From contig CAMAXB010000001.1 of the NCBI GenBank assembly GCA_945862035.1, positions 1-42,698 on the forward strand: a DNA stretch of 42,698 bases. The letters run 5' to 3'. The DNA is from Opitutus sp. GAS368 (GTDB lineage: Bacteria; Verrucomicrobiota; Verrucomicrobiia; Opitutales; Opitutaceae). Positions 8,777 to 17,380 of this stretch are shown here, piece by piece. The notes beneath the pieces are model-generated. The model had not been told where the DNA came from and made no database searches. It saw nothing but the letters and a program-made list of their open reading frames with translations. Both the position numbers and the translations under genes were made by a program. Positions within the stretch are counted from its first letter, which is position 1; each line of letters starts with the position of its first letter.

Positions 8777-9580
8777 ATGACCCGCGCTCGCCAATCCCTC
8801 CTCCTGTTTTTCGCCTACCTGATTCTCGCCGCGCTTGTGGTCGGTCTGTCCGGCGATCTGGGCGCACGGGACTGGCGCACGGCCAGTCGCGAGCCCGCCG
8901 GTTTGGCGCCCGACCCGGCGACAACGCCTGAGGCGGTCGTTCAGGTCTACGCGGCCCGTACGGTCGGCTGGCGTGGGTACTTCAGCGTGCACACCTGGGT
9001 GGCGGTCAAGCCCGCCGGCGCGCCCCAGTTCAGGGTGTATGAAGTCATGGGCTTCCGCCTCCGTCGTGGCGGGGGTGGCAGCGCGGTCTATGCCCGCGAG
9101 CGCGCCGCCGATGGCTATTGGTACGGAGCACGCCCGCAGTTGCTGGCGGACGTCCGCGGCGCCGGCGTGGGCGAAGTGATCGCGCGCATCGAGGCCGCCG
9201 TGGCGTCCTATCCCTATGCGGATCGCTACACCGCATGGCCCGGACCCAATTCCAACACGTTCGTGGCGCATGTGCTCCGGGCCGTGCCCGAACTCAAGGT
9301 CGACCTGCCTTCGACCGCAATTGGCAAGGACTACGTTGAACCCTATTTCGTGGCGGGCACTCCCACCGGCACGGGCGGACAGTTCAATCTCTACGGCCTC
9401 GCCGGCGTGCTGGCCGGCATCGAGGAAGGCTTGGAGTTCAACCTCATCGGTCTTACGCTCGGCGTGAATCCCAAGCGCCTGACCCTTAAGCTTCCGCTCA
9501 TCGGCAACATCGGCCCCGGCGGCGACGCCAAGGCCCGGACGATCACGGGCGCCACGCCGGTTGTGCTGGCCACCCATTGA
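8777..9580 (+). CDS. DUF3750-type membrane-anchored protein
   Basis: The 267-aa protein has an N-terminal hydrophobic anchor (LLLFFAYLILAALVVGLSG). The body carries the pattern AARTVGWRGYFSVHTWVAVK, YEVMGFRLRR, WPGPNSNTFVAHVLR and GLTLGVNPKRLTLKLPLIG, which I associate with DUF3750. The conserved His/Trp (SVHTW), the GPNSNTF motif and its Asn/Thr residues suggest an enzyme-like pocket, reminiscent of papain-like folds, but no reaction is known. It probably faces the periplasm. It is followed 64 bp later by a small DUF2007-like gene on the same strand. Confidence 0.8.
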   Translation: MTRARQSLLLFFAYLILAALVVGLSGDLGARDWRTASREPAGLAPDPATTPEAVVQVYAARTVGWRGYFSVHTWVAVKPAGAPQFRVYEVMGFRLRRGGGGSAVYARERAADGYWYGARPQLLADVRGAGVGEVIARIEAAVASYPYADRYTAWPGPNSNTFVAHVLRAVPELKVDLPSTAIGKDYVEPYFVAGTPTGTGGQFNLYGLAGVLAGIEEGLEFNLIGLTLGVNPKRLTLKLPLIGNIGPGGDAKARTITGATPVVLATH

Positions 9581-9644
9581 GCCGCCGATCACTTGCCCGC
9601 CAAAGACGTGCCGGTGTGATACCCCGGCAAGTTCCGATCCCTTC

Positions 9645-9899
9645 ATGAACCCCTCCGAAGAACCTCTCCACCTCATCGGCGCCTTCGACCCCGCCGACAC
9701 CCGGCGCGTGACCGAGGCCCTCGAAGCGGCGAACATTCCTTTCGAAGTGGAATCCGACCACTCCGCCCTCGCCCAACCCGGGCGCTGGGTCTCGCTGGCC
9801 TTGGGCATGCCGACCGAAGGCTCGAAGCTCGCCCTCTTTGTCCCAGAATCCCGCGTTGATCAGGCCCTCGCCGAGGTGAAGCGCTTGTTCCCGGTCTGA
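9645..9899 (+). CDS. Small DUF2007-like protein
   Basis: ATG 9645 gives 84 aa. The pattern LIGAFDPADTRRVTEALEAANIPFEVESD, followed by a strand and LFVPESRVDQALAEVKRLF, is a ferredoxin-like beta-alpha-beta layout. It matches the 'putative signal transducing protein' (DUF2007) type: a short domain in which a helix senses position and a C-terminal helix ends at xALxxVKxLF. There is no signal peptide. The function is unknown. An inverted element follows 54 bp after the stop. Confidence 0.75.
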   Translation: MNPSEEPLHLIGAFDPADTRRVTEALEAANIPFEVESDHSALAQPGRWVSLALGMPTEGSKLALFVPESRVDQALAEVKRLFPV

Positions 9900-10333
9900 C
9901 GATCGGGCGTCCTGGGCGAGACCTCGAAACAGAGGCCGGAAACCAGATTTTTCACCACGAAATACACGAAAAGCGGATCCAGGATTTCTCCTCCGGAGAT
10001 TTCGTGTGTTTCGTGTATTTCGTGGTGCGAATCCGAATTCATACCCAACCCGTGATTCGCGGGCACCCTGCCGATCGGCTCGATTCACTCCGCAATCCGC
10101 CCACCGCAATTCAGCAGACGAGCCGGAAGGGGTCAGGCCGGGATCAGAGGAGCCCTTCCGGAGGTCTCCTCCGAATCCGCCGCCTCTTCCTTGATGACTT
10201 TGTTCACCTGACGAACCGGACACGGGGTGAGACCGACCCTAAGGTGACAGGTCGCCAACCGGCGGACCACGAGGCGCCGACCCGTTGTCCACCCGTCATC
10301 TTTGGGGGATGTCCGGTAGAAATTGGGGTAAAG
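9900..10333. other. Intergenic region, 434 bp, convergent genes
   Basis: It lies between the DUF2007-like gene and the end of the sulfatase gene, which converge. It contains the inverted element at 9953-10027. The remaining 300 bp (10028-10333) have no ORF that looks coding and no recognisable RNA gene; GGAAGGGGTCAGGCCGGGAT near 10131 is only loosely like the REP core. Confidence 0.6.
9953..10027. repeat. Inverted intergenic element, ACCACGAAA type
   Basis: The left arm CACCACGAAATACACGAAAA at 9953 pairs with the right arm ending TTTCGTGTATTTCGTGGTG at 10027. The arms are iterations of an 8-10-nt unit (ACACGAAA). The loop contains a second small palindrome, TCTCCTCCGGAGA. In RNA this would fold into a long hairpin in the 3' region between two convergent genes, so bidirectional termination is a plausible function. 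Confidence 0.85.
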
Positions 10334-11788
10334 TCAGCGGGCGCCCCAATGGTCGGCTCGTTTCCAGATCGCACTACCGTCGTAGCGCTTGCCGACCTCG
10401 TAGCGCGCATCCGGGGTGGCGGCCGTTCTCATGATCTCCCGAATCTCGCTCACGATTTCAGGATACTGTTCTGCGAGGTCCTGGGTTTCGCCGATATCCG
10501 CGCCCAGATAATACAACTCCACTGGGCCCTCACTGCCATGCCTCACGCCCTTCCAGTCGCCCAGCCGCACGGCCTGATGGTAAGCCTCCCGATTGTGACC
10601 ATAGTCCCAGTAAAGATAGCGGTGTCGCTGCAGCACCGGCTTCCCGCGAAAGGCATTAGCCACTGAAATTCCATCGATGCCCGCGACCGGCGCAGTCCCG
10701 GCCAGTTCGGCCAACGTGGGCAAAAGGTCCTGGAAAGCGATGACTTCCTGGCTCACGGCTGCAGCCGGCACCACGCCTTTCCACCGGGCCAGCAGGGGAA
10801 CGCGAATGCCTCCCTCGTAGAGCTCGCGCTTGCCGCCGCGCAACGGACCGCTGCTCCTGAATTGAGTGCTCAAACCCTCCCACGGCCCGTTGTCACCGGT
10901 GACGATGATCAAGGTGTTTTCGCCGAGACCCAAGTCGTCAACCAGCTTGACGATTCGCCCGACATCCCGGTCCAGGCGCGTGACCATCGCCGCGTAGTTT
11001 TTGGCCTGCTGACTCCACGAGCGGTCGGTGTAAGGGGCATCCGTCGGCACAGGGAGCTCAGTCGGATCTTCTTCCGGAGAGGCAAAGTGCGGCAACGTGA
11101 AAGCCGCGTACAAGAAGAACGGTTCGGAGGCCGAAGCCTTGATAAAGTCCAGCGCGCGCTCCGCAAATAAATCATGACTGTAGTGCTCCCGGGTGCGGCT
11201 GTTGCCGGGAAGCTCCAGCCGGCCCTCTCCATCATCGAGATACTCAGGGTAATAGTAATGCGCGTGATCCTGGTTCAGGTAGCCGAACCACATGTCGAAG
11301 CCCTGCCTGGTTGCCCGGCCCTCCGTGCCGGCATCACCCAAGGCCCATTTGCCCACGCCACCGGATCGGTAGCCCGCCTGCTGCAACACCTCCGCGACGG
11401 TCACGTCCGCATCGCTCAGATACGTCGGGTAGTGGGGAATATTGTCACGGGCGACCGCATGGCCCATGTGAAAACCCGTCATCAACACGGCCCGGGAAGG
11501 CGTGCAGACGCTCGCCCCCGAGTAGGCTTGAGTGAACCGCATCCCCTCTTGCGCAAGCTGGTCCAGATTCGGCGTGTGAATCAGTTCCTGCCCGTAACTG
11601 CCCAGGTCGCCGTACCCGAGGTCATCCGCCAGAATCAAGATGATGTTCGGTCTCTCCTGAGCCGGCCGGAGCGATCGATTTTCGCCGTAAGCCACCAAGC
11701 ACGTGCTCAGGAACAGCAGGACGGTGCCCAAACTAAATCCACGCGAAGAGATGCTCATCAGGCTTTTAGGGACGGTGCGATTGATCAT
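10334..11788 (-). CDS. Exported sulfatase (arylsulfatase type)
   Basis: ATG 11788 gives 484 aa; an in-frame ATG at 11758 would start directly at the signal peptide (MSISSRGFSLGTVLLFLSTC...), so either is possible. The sulfatase signature C-T-P-S-R (SGASVCTPSRAVLMTG) supplies the Cys converted to formylglycine. The metal site residues appear as ADDLGYGD near the N-terminus and TGDNGPWE later. Such formylglycine sulfatases remove sulfate esters, commonly from polysaccharides, in the periplasm. An activating enzyme (FGE or anSME) is not in this window. It lies 243 bp downstream of the sialidase-like gene, on the same strand. A cre-like palindrome at 11878-11891 lies about 90 bp upstream. Confidence 0.92.
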   Translation of the reverse strand: MINRTVPKSLMSISSRGFSLGTVLLFLSTCLVAYGENRSLRPAQERPNIILILADDLGYGDLGSYGQELIHTPNLDQLAQEGMRFTQAYSGASVCTPSRAVLMTGFHMGHAVARDNIPHYPTYLSDADVTVAEVLQQAGYRSGGVGKWALGDAGTEGRATRQGFDMWFGYLNQDHAHYYYPEYLDDGEGRLELPGNSRTREHYSHDLFAERALDFIKASASEPFFLYAAFTLPHFASPEEDPTELPVPTDAPYTDRSWSQQAKNYAAMVTRLDRDVGRIVKLVDDLGLGENTLIIVTGDNGPWEGLSTQFRSSGPLRGGKRELYEGGIRVPLLARWKGVVPAAAVSQEVIAFQDLLPTLAELAGTAPVAGIDGISVANAFRGKPVLQRHRYLYWDYGHNREAYHQAVRLGDWKGVRHGSEGPVELYYLGADIGETQDLAEQYPEIVSEIREIMRTAATPDARYEVGKRYDGSAIWKRADHWGAR

Positions 11789-11877
11789 TGGGCCGAGGTG
11801 TTGGTTGAGGGCGGTTGCGGGTGGACACAATTCATCAGTCTGGCGCTACAGTGATTGTTCATCGGGACGAGCAGAAC

Positions 11878-11891
11878 TGAAAACGCTTCGT
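11878..11891. promoter_or_regulatory. Possible LacI/cre-like operator upstream of the sulfatase
   Basis: TGAAAACGCTTCGT matches 6 of the 8 fixed positions of TGnnAnCGnTnnCA-type operators, with the central CG that LacI-family regulators bend. It is about 90 bp upstream of the sulfatase start. Prediction by eye only; similar strings occur by chance. Confidence 0.3.
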
Positions 11892-12031
11892 CGGCACAGT
11901 CGTGGATCTTTGACGCAGGTTAGCCGACCTCTTCATAACAAGCACGAGCCCGGAGAGTCGATCACTCCAGCATCGATCGGATGAGTCGCGCCGGCGATCC
12001 TCGCCGGGCGGTAGTCGCGACCCGTCGTCCC

Positions 12032-13939
12032 TCATTTGATCTGAACCTGGTCGACATGGTAGATGGCCGACTCAACGACTTCATCGGCTCCCGGGAGATC
12101 GGAGAGTCGCCCGTAGCGATCCGTTTGTCTCGTCGGCGTGTTTCGATACTCCCCGGTACGGAAGGAGAGACGCTCCACCGTCGCTGCCGGCTCGCTGAAT
12201 TCGGCGTCGCGCACGGCGGTGACTCCATTCACGTTCAGGCTGTAACGACCGCTCCCGGCATCGATTGCTAATTCAATCTGCAGCCATTCATCCGGCCGGT
12301 AGTTGCCCGCTGGGACCAGAGAGGCGCCCTGTGACGCGAGGAGCGCGCCTCCGGCGGCCAACACGAATCGGACCGGGCGCCGACCGGCGTGGTCGAGGAC
12401 CTCGACCTCAAGGCGGCCCGTATCCACCTGCGCGGCGTAAACCTTGAAGGCAATGGTGACCGTCTGCGCTTCGGCGAAGACGCGCACGGCCTTCGCGTAG
12501 TCGTAGGGATCCCGGTCCTCGATCCTCAGACTCTTGTCCGCGTTGCTCGGGAATGGCGCGACAGTCGTATCCGCCCAACGGGGACGGTAGAGGTTCCATT
12601 CAGGAACGGCCGCACCGACGTCGAGGCCATCAAACTGGTCATCGACGGGCCCCTCCACCCGGTGACGCACCGGCACGGGCGTCCGGCTGACCCACATGTC
12701 CTCCTTGTTCATGCTGTAGGTGATCCACAGGTCGGAGCCGGGAGGGTTGCCATTCCCTTCCGCAATGCCGCGCACATATTGCGGCCCAAAGTCCTTCGCC
12801 CGGCCCGTGAATCGGAGCGGCGGGACTTCGCCATTCACCACCAGCATGTTCTCGAAGCGAATCCCGTCTTCACCGGTCGCGATGGCCAGAGGCCAGCGAT
12901 GCGAACCGAAGTTGGCCGGGTTGTAGACGATGGCATAGCGGTCGTCGTCGGTGCGCTGACCCCAGGCCTTGGCGCCCGAGGTGATGATGCTGGGAACTTT
13001 GACCGGACTGCTCCACGTCTGCCCCTCATCCGGTGAGACCGCCGCCACCGCGTGTTTGAACAGCGCGACGACCTGGCCATCCCTGCGATGATAGATCGAC
13101 GGTGCGGCATGCGCGTCGTGCTGTCGAGGTGCGGCTGCAGGCACCGGACCGTCCCCCGGCGGATTGGTCGACGACGCGGAGGATCGATTGATTGCAAAGA
13201 ACTCATCGTTCGGGTCATCTTCCTCATCCCACCACTGCATGGTCTTGAGCTTGTCCGCGAGGAGGGCCTCGCACGCCTCGACAAAACCCCGATCGCCGGA
13301 TCGCGCGTAAAAGGTGAAGGCGGTGTTGCTCTCATTGAACGAGGACAGGCTGTTGTACCGGATAAAATGGATTGGCCCAAACGTGCCGTCCTTGAAGATC
13401 TCGCGCACCACGCGACCGATCCCGTTGGCCCCATAATAAACCGGGGCGCGTCCGTAGAAGCCGAGCGCGAGCAGACGACCATTGGGGGCCACGTAGAAAC
13501 CCATCCGCTGGTGCATCATGGCCACTCCGGACTCGACACTGGAAACGGAACCCGGACGCAGATGGTAAACGGGGAACAACAGCTGCGGCTTCCCCCAACT
13601 CCGGCCATCGCGGGAAGTCACCAGCATCGTATGGCCCGGCGGCAGGTGTTCCGCGACCGGATTGCTCAGGTAGTTGAGGTAGAACCGACCATTCCAGTAG
13701 GCGAGCGTCGGGGCATGATTGTAGGTCCACCCGTGGCCGTCGGAGAATTCACGCTGGGTGCGATTCGCCCTCATCACCTGAATGCTCTCCACGCCGATCG
13801 CCGGTCGAAGTCGCCCGTCGTGCACCGAGAGATCGATGCCGGGACTCTCCACGCGCACCGGTTCATCCGGGCCACCTGGCTGGGCGCAGAGCGCCGAGAC
13901 GACGAGCCATGAGCATACGATCAATCGGCGAGAGGACAT
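12032..13939 (-). CDS. Exported sialidase-like (BNR repeat) protein with C-terminal lectin-like domain
   Basis: ATG 13939 gives 635 aa with a signal peptide (MSSRRLIVCSWLVVSALCAQ); the frame stays open 90 codons upstream without sense. Asp-box-like motifs typical of beta-propeller sialidase folds appear: TSRDGRSWGKP and SPDEGQTWSSP. A region from about residue 440 (DDQFDGLDVGAAVPEWN onwards) looks like a jelly-roll/concanavalin-like domain with TVTIAFKVYA, LQIELAIDAG and GRYSLNVNGV. The protein probably cleaves or binds a glycan outside the cell. Its pairing with a downstream sulfatase fits degradation of a sulfated polysaccharide. True sialic acid specificity is not shown; the Arg triad was not located with confidence. 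Confidence 0.8.
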   Translation of the reverse strand: MSSRRLIVCSWLVVSALCAQPGGPDEPVRVESPGIDLSVHDGRLRPAIGVESIQVMRANRTQREFSDGHGWTYNHAPTLAYWNGRFYLNYLSNPVAEHLPPGHTMLVTSRDGRSWGKPQLLFPVYHLRPGSVSSVESGVAMMHQRMGFYVAPNGRLLALGFYGRAPVYYGANGIGRVVREIFKDGTFGPIHFIRYNSLSSFNESNTAFTFYARSGDRGFVEACEALLADKLKTMQWWDEEDDPNDEFFAINRSSASSTNPPGDGPVPAAAPRQHDAHAAPSIYHRRDGQVVALFKHAVAAVSPDEGQTWSSPVKVPSIITSGAKAWGQRTDDDRYAIVYNPANFGSHRWPLAIATGEDGIRFENMLVVNGEVPPLRFTGRAKDFGPQYVRGIAEGNGNPPGSDLWITYSMNKEDMWVSRTPVPVRHRVEGPVDDQFDGLDVGAAVPEWNLYRPRWADTTVAPFPSNADKSLRIEDRDPYDYAKAVRVFAEAQTVTIAFKVYAAQVDTGRLEVEVLDHAGRRPVRFVLAAGGALLASQGASLVPAGNYRPDEWLQIELAIDAGSGRYSLNVNGVTAVRDAEFSEPAATVERLSFRTGEYRNTPTRQTDRYGRLSDLPGADEVVESAIYHVDQVQIK

Positions 13940-14437
13940 CACGTTCACTTTCTTTTTCGAGAGGTTGCCGGACAGGCGCCGGAGGGCGTCTTTTGCTAAA
14001 ACGTTTTTTCTAAATCGGCCATTTGTCAAGCAGGATTGGCTGCGTCGTTCGCGAAGGGGGGCAGGCCGCGCGCTGTTGTATTTGGCTCTGTTTTCCAGGC
14101 GCTTTCCCGTTGAAACCAACCAGCCACGGCTGTCGCAGCGAAAGAATCGAATGGATCGAAGCACCGTTCGGGAGCGAGGTCTCTCCGTTCCCCCCACGAC
14201 CGGACTCAACGGTCGGAAAATACAACACTACGCGGCCTGACCTTCGAGAACCTCGGTGCGCGGCTCGCGACGAGAAAACCGAGCATATCGGAAAGAACGT
14301 AGTCCCTCGCCTCCTTCTGGTCAGCCGCAAGTTCCGCTGCATCATCGATCGAGTAATTCAGGACGATGCAGGAAGACAGGATGTTTTCGACTATCTCTGA
14401 CGGCTCAAGGGGGTAACGGGATCGCTGGCGTTTCAGC
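13940..14437. other. Intergenic region, 498 bp, with a possible gene remnant
   Basis: It contains the upstream region of the sialidase-like gene, including the AAAACGTTTT palindrome. On the minus strand, 14206-14433 is open for about 75 codons with protein-like text (EIVENILSSCIVLNYSIDD, then EARDYVLSDMLGFLVAS) but has no ATG, GTG or TTG near its beginning; the first ATG is in the second half. It could be a remnant of a small gene or a chance frame. Nothing else was recognised. Confidence 0.4.
13998..14007. promoter_or_regulatory. Possible LacI-family operator (AAAACGTTTT)
   Basis: A perfect 10-bp palindrome, AAAACGTTTT, lies 59 bp upstream of the sialidase-like gene start. The central CG flanked by A/T is the core of many LacI-family sites. 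A related imperfect site precedes the sulfatase. No LacI gene is in the window. Confidence 0.4.
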
Positions 14438-15127
14438 TTACGGGATCACGTAAAACGGGTTCGGCAGCTTGAAGGTCCGCTCAGCGTGGCCACCGGCGAG
14501 GTCGCTGTCCTGATCGCCGATGCTGGCGATGATCATCCAGCCCTCGCGGGCGAGCGCAGCGCGCTGCGCGGCCTTGCGTTGAGCGGTGGTCGGAAAATCG
14601 TCGGAGGCGGGCGCGAGCACGAGGCGGGCGTAGTCGCTCATGCCCTGGCGAAGAAGATTGGCCTCGGTGCCGGGGCGGTCGCGGGGGTCCTTTCGGCCCG
14701 TGACGAAGAGCACGTCCACCCCGAGACGGCGCGCGGTCAAATAAACCTCCCGCATCGGCGCAATCGCCGGCGCCACGCCACGGGCCACCCAGGCGTTCCA
14801 CACTTCGGGCACATAACCGAAATCCTGCGCCTTCATCTGCGGATAGCTCGAGAGCACGGTCTCATCGATGTCGACGACGACCGCCAGCCGCTCCCCTGCC
14901 CCTTTGCGCGCGGCGCGCTGCTCGATCCATGACCGGGCCTCCGCCGCCACGGTCGCAAGGTCGCGGTCGTATCCGCCGTTGTCCACGTAGGCCACAACGG
15001 CGGCCTTGGCCGCAGTGAGATTGACGAGCCCCGTTGAAGGCGCCGTACAGCCGGCGCCGAGCAGCCCCAGACCGAGCAGGAGTATCGGGTTCAGGATCCG
15101 GATTCGGGGACGGAGGGATGGCCACAA
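14438..15127 (-). CDS. HAD-superfamily acid phosphatase lipoprotein (class B / P4-like)
   Basis: A lipoprotein signal (ILLLGLGLLGAGC) must lie close to the true start, but no ATG is available there. TTG at 15127 gives 229 aa and is the best choice; the longer frame to 15283 starts inside repeat DNA. The HAD nucleophile motif V-V-D-I-D-E-T-V-L-S supplies DxDxT, FVTGRKD supplies motif II Thr, a Lys lies in AQRKAAQR, and IGDQDSDLAGG supplies motif III. Such enzymes dephosphorylate nucleotides or small phosphomonoesters at the outer membrane, as e(P4) of Haemophilus does. It is downstream of parC by 122 bp with a repeat element in between. Confidence 0.85.
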   Translation of the reverse strand: MWPSLRPRIRILNPILLLGLGLLGAGCTAPSTGLVNLTAAKAAVVAYVDNGGYDRDLATVAAEARSWIEQRAARKGAGERLAVVVDIDETVLSSYPQMKAQDFGYVPEVWNAWVARGVAPAIAPMREVYLTARRLGVDVLFVTGRKDPRDRPGTEANLLRQGMSDYARLVLAPASDDFPTTAQRKAAQRAALAREGWMIIASIGDQDSDLAGGHAERTFKLPNPFYVIP

Positions 15128-15233
15128 AAAACACGAAGATCTGCCACCGCGCGCAGGAATGCTGTCCGGGCGCCCTCTAGGGCACCAAAAGGTGAACCAT
15201 CCAACCCCAGACATTTTTGTGTTCTTCGTGGCC
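15120..15233. repeat. Inverted intergenic element, ACACGAA type
   Basis: The left arm GGCCACAAAAAACACGAAGA at 15119-15138 is opposed by ACATTTTTGTGTTCTTCGTG followed by GCC, ending at 15233. The outer GGCCAC/GTGGCC pairs are exact and the rest is imperfect. The element spans the space between parC and the phosphatase gene, and it overlaps the proposed TTG start of the latter. Confidence 0.7.
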
Positions 15234-15249
15234 AAACTCCGTCCTGCGT

Positions 15250-17358
15250 TCATCCCGCCTTCTTCACCTGCCGGACCGGCCACTGCGTGACGGTCAGACC
15301 CTTGGCGTTGCGGCTGCCGACCGTGAGTTCGCCCAGATTGAACTCGAACTCCTTGATGCGCGCGGAGCAGCGCCCGCTCAGGATAATCTCCACCTTTTTG
15401 GGCATGCCCGCTTCGGTCTTGGCAACGTCGAGGTAAACGACTTTCGAACCTTCGCTCGACGCGAGCGGGTAGAGCTTCTCGCGAGTGACGCCACCGACCT
15501 GGAAGCGCTTGGCGAAGGCCTTCCCACTGGCCTTGTCCTGATAGATCATGGTGTAGAAGGCCTTGTCCCCTTCCTTGGGCAGAATCGCGAGGTGGAGGAT
15601 TTCGCGTCCCATGAAGACCTTGTCGGCCACGCGCGCGACCTTCATCGAGCCATCGGCCATGAAGCAGATGACGTCGTCAAGGATGGTGCACTCGGTCACG
15701 AATTCATGCTGGCGCCAGTTGAGGCCGATGAAGCCCTCCTCGCGGTTGACGTAGAGGCGCTGGTTGGCGGACACCACCGCGGCCGCGCTGATCTGCTCGA
15801 TCTCATCGTAGGTCGTGCGGCGCTTGTGCGGCTTGCCGTACTTTTCCTGGAGGGTCTCGAACCACGAGATTGCGAACGGGGTGAGGTGCTTGAGGTGGTG
15901 CTTAACCTCCTTGATCCCGTCCTCAATCTTCTTGATCGCCTCGTCGGCCTGGAATCGATTGTAGGCGGAGATGCGCTTGATGCGGATTTCGGTCAGGCGC
16001 GTGATGTCGTCATCCGTGACCTCGCGGCGGAGCTGCTTGAGGAAGGGCTTCAACCCTTCGCGGATCTCCGCCAGCACTTCCTCCCACGTCTTCGATTTCT
16101 CGATCCGACGGTAGATACGCTCCTCGATGAAGATGCGCTCGAGCGAGTCCCAGTGCCACTGCTGGTCGAGTTCGCCCAGCTTGATGTCGAGCTCTTGCTT
16201 GAGCAGGTCGATCGTCTTGTCGACCGAGCGGCGGAGGATGTCGGACACCCCGAGGAAGACGGGCTTCTCGCCATCGATCACGCACGCAGCCGGGGAGATC
16301 GAAACCTGGCAGTCGGTGAAGACGTAGAGCTGCTGGATGATCTGGTCGGGATCGCTGCCCTGCGGCAGGTGGACGAGGATCTCGACGACGTCGGCGGTGT
16401 TGTCATCGACATGCTTCACCTTGATCTTGCCCTTGGCGTTGGCCGCGAGAATCGATTCGATGAGAGACTCCGTGGTGGTGCCGAAGGGCAGCTCGGTAAT
16501 GGCGAGGAGGTGCTTGGCGCGTGCCTCGATCTTGGCACGGACCTTCACCTTCCCGCCGCGCTCGCCGTCGTTGTACTCCTTAAAATCGGCGATGCCGCCC
16601 GTGGGAAAATCCGGGTAGATGCGGAAACGTTTTCCCTGGAGGTGATTGATCGCCGCCCGGCAGAGATCGTTGAAGTTATGCGGGAGGATCTTGGTCGAGA
16701 GACCGACCGCGATGCCCTCGGCACCATCGAGGAGCACGAGCGGAAACTTGGCGGGAAGCGTGACGGGCTCGTTCTTGCGTCCGTCGTAGCTGAGCTGCCA
16801 GGTCGTCGTCTTCGGATTGAACAGGACATCGCGCGCGAACGGTGTCAGGCGCGCCTCGATGTAACGGGGCGCCGCCGCGCCGTCACCCGTCAGCGTGTTG
16901 CCGAAGTTGCCCTGGGGCTCGATCAGGAAACCGCGCTGGGCGATGCCGACCAGAGCCGCGTCGATCGAGGCATTGCCGTGCGGGTGCAGGGCCATGGTCT
17001 GGCCGGTGACATTAGCGACCTTGTGGAAGCGGCCATCGTCCATGTCCCAGAGCGTGTGCAGGATCCGGCGCTGCACGGGCTTGAGGCCGTCGTCGATGTG
17101 GGGGACGGCGCGATCGAGGATGACGTAGCTGGCGTACTCGAGGAACCAGCTCTTGTAGTGCTTGGCCAGCGGGGCGTCCTCGGGATTGCGCGGTGCATCC
17201 GTGGCGACCGGGGCGTCCGGCGGCTCGCCGTCGGCGGGCGGTGCCGGGGGGGGCGTCGGCGAAGCCGGGGTGACCGATTCGTCCGCCGGAGACTCGGAAC
17301 CGCCGTTCAGGGGCAGCTCGGGCTGGTCGGAGGGCGTGGAATTTTTGCGTTTGACCAT
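15250..17358 (-). CDS. parC: DNA topoisomerase IV subunit A (Bacteroidetes-like ParC)
   Basis: ATG 17358 lies 22 bp after the S41 peptidase stop and gives 702 aa; residues 1-60 are a Pro/Glu-rich extension. The catalytic Tyr is Y166 in AAAPRYIEARLT. The breakage-reunion domain begins at HYKSWFLEYASYVILDRAVP. The tract GDGAAAPRYIEARL, PKTTTWQLSYDGRKNEPVTL and the phrase GLSTKILPHNFNDL closely resemble the topoisomerase IV A subunit of Bacteroidetes as I remember it. A short C-terminal beta-pinwheel-like region follows (about 560-690). The enzyme decatenates daughter chromosomes as a ParC2ParE2 tetramer. At the quinolone-determining positions, HPHGNASIDAA carries Ala in place of both the usual Ser and the usual acidic residue. 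Confidence 0.93.
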   Translation of the reverse strand: MVKRKNSTPSDQPELPLNGGSESPADESVTPASPTPPPAPPADGEPPDAPVATDAPRNPEDAPLAKHYKSWFLEYASYVILDRAVPHIDDGLKPVQRRILHTLWDMDDGRFHKVANVTGQTMALHPHGNASIDAALVGIAQRGFLIEPQGNFGNTLTGDGAAAPRYIEARLTPFARDVLFNPKTTTWQLSYDGRKNEPVTLPAKFPLVLLDGAEGIAVGLSTKILPHNFNDLCRAAINHLQGKRFRIYPDFPTGGIADFKEYNDGERGGKVKVRAKIEARAKHLLAITELPFGTTTESLIESILAANAKGKIKVKHVDDNTADVVEILVHLPQGSDPDQIIQQLYVFTDCQVSISPAACVIDGEKPVFLGVSDILRRSVDKTIDLLKQELDIKLGELDQQWHWDSLERIFIEERIYRRIEKSKTWEEVLAEIREGLKPFLKQLRREVTDDDITRLTEIRIKRISAYNRFQADEAIKKIEDGIKEVKHHLKHLTPFAISWFETLQEKYGKPHKRRTTYDEIEQISAAAVVSANQRLYVNREEGFIGLNWRQHEFVTECTILDDVICFMADGSMKVARVADKVFMGREILHLAILPKEGDKAFYTMIYQDKASGKAFAKRFQVGGVTREKLYPLASSEGSKVVYLDVAKTEAGMPKKVEIILSGRCSARIKEFEFNLGELTVGSRNAKGLTVTQWPVRQVKKAG

Positions 17359-17380
17359 GGTGCGAAAGGAGGAAAAGGGA

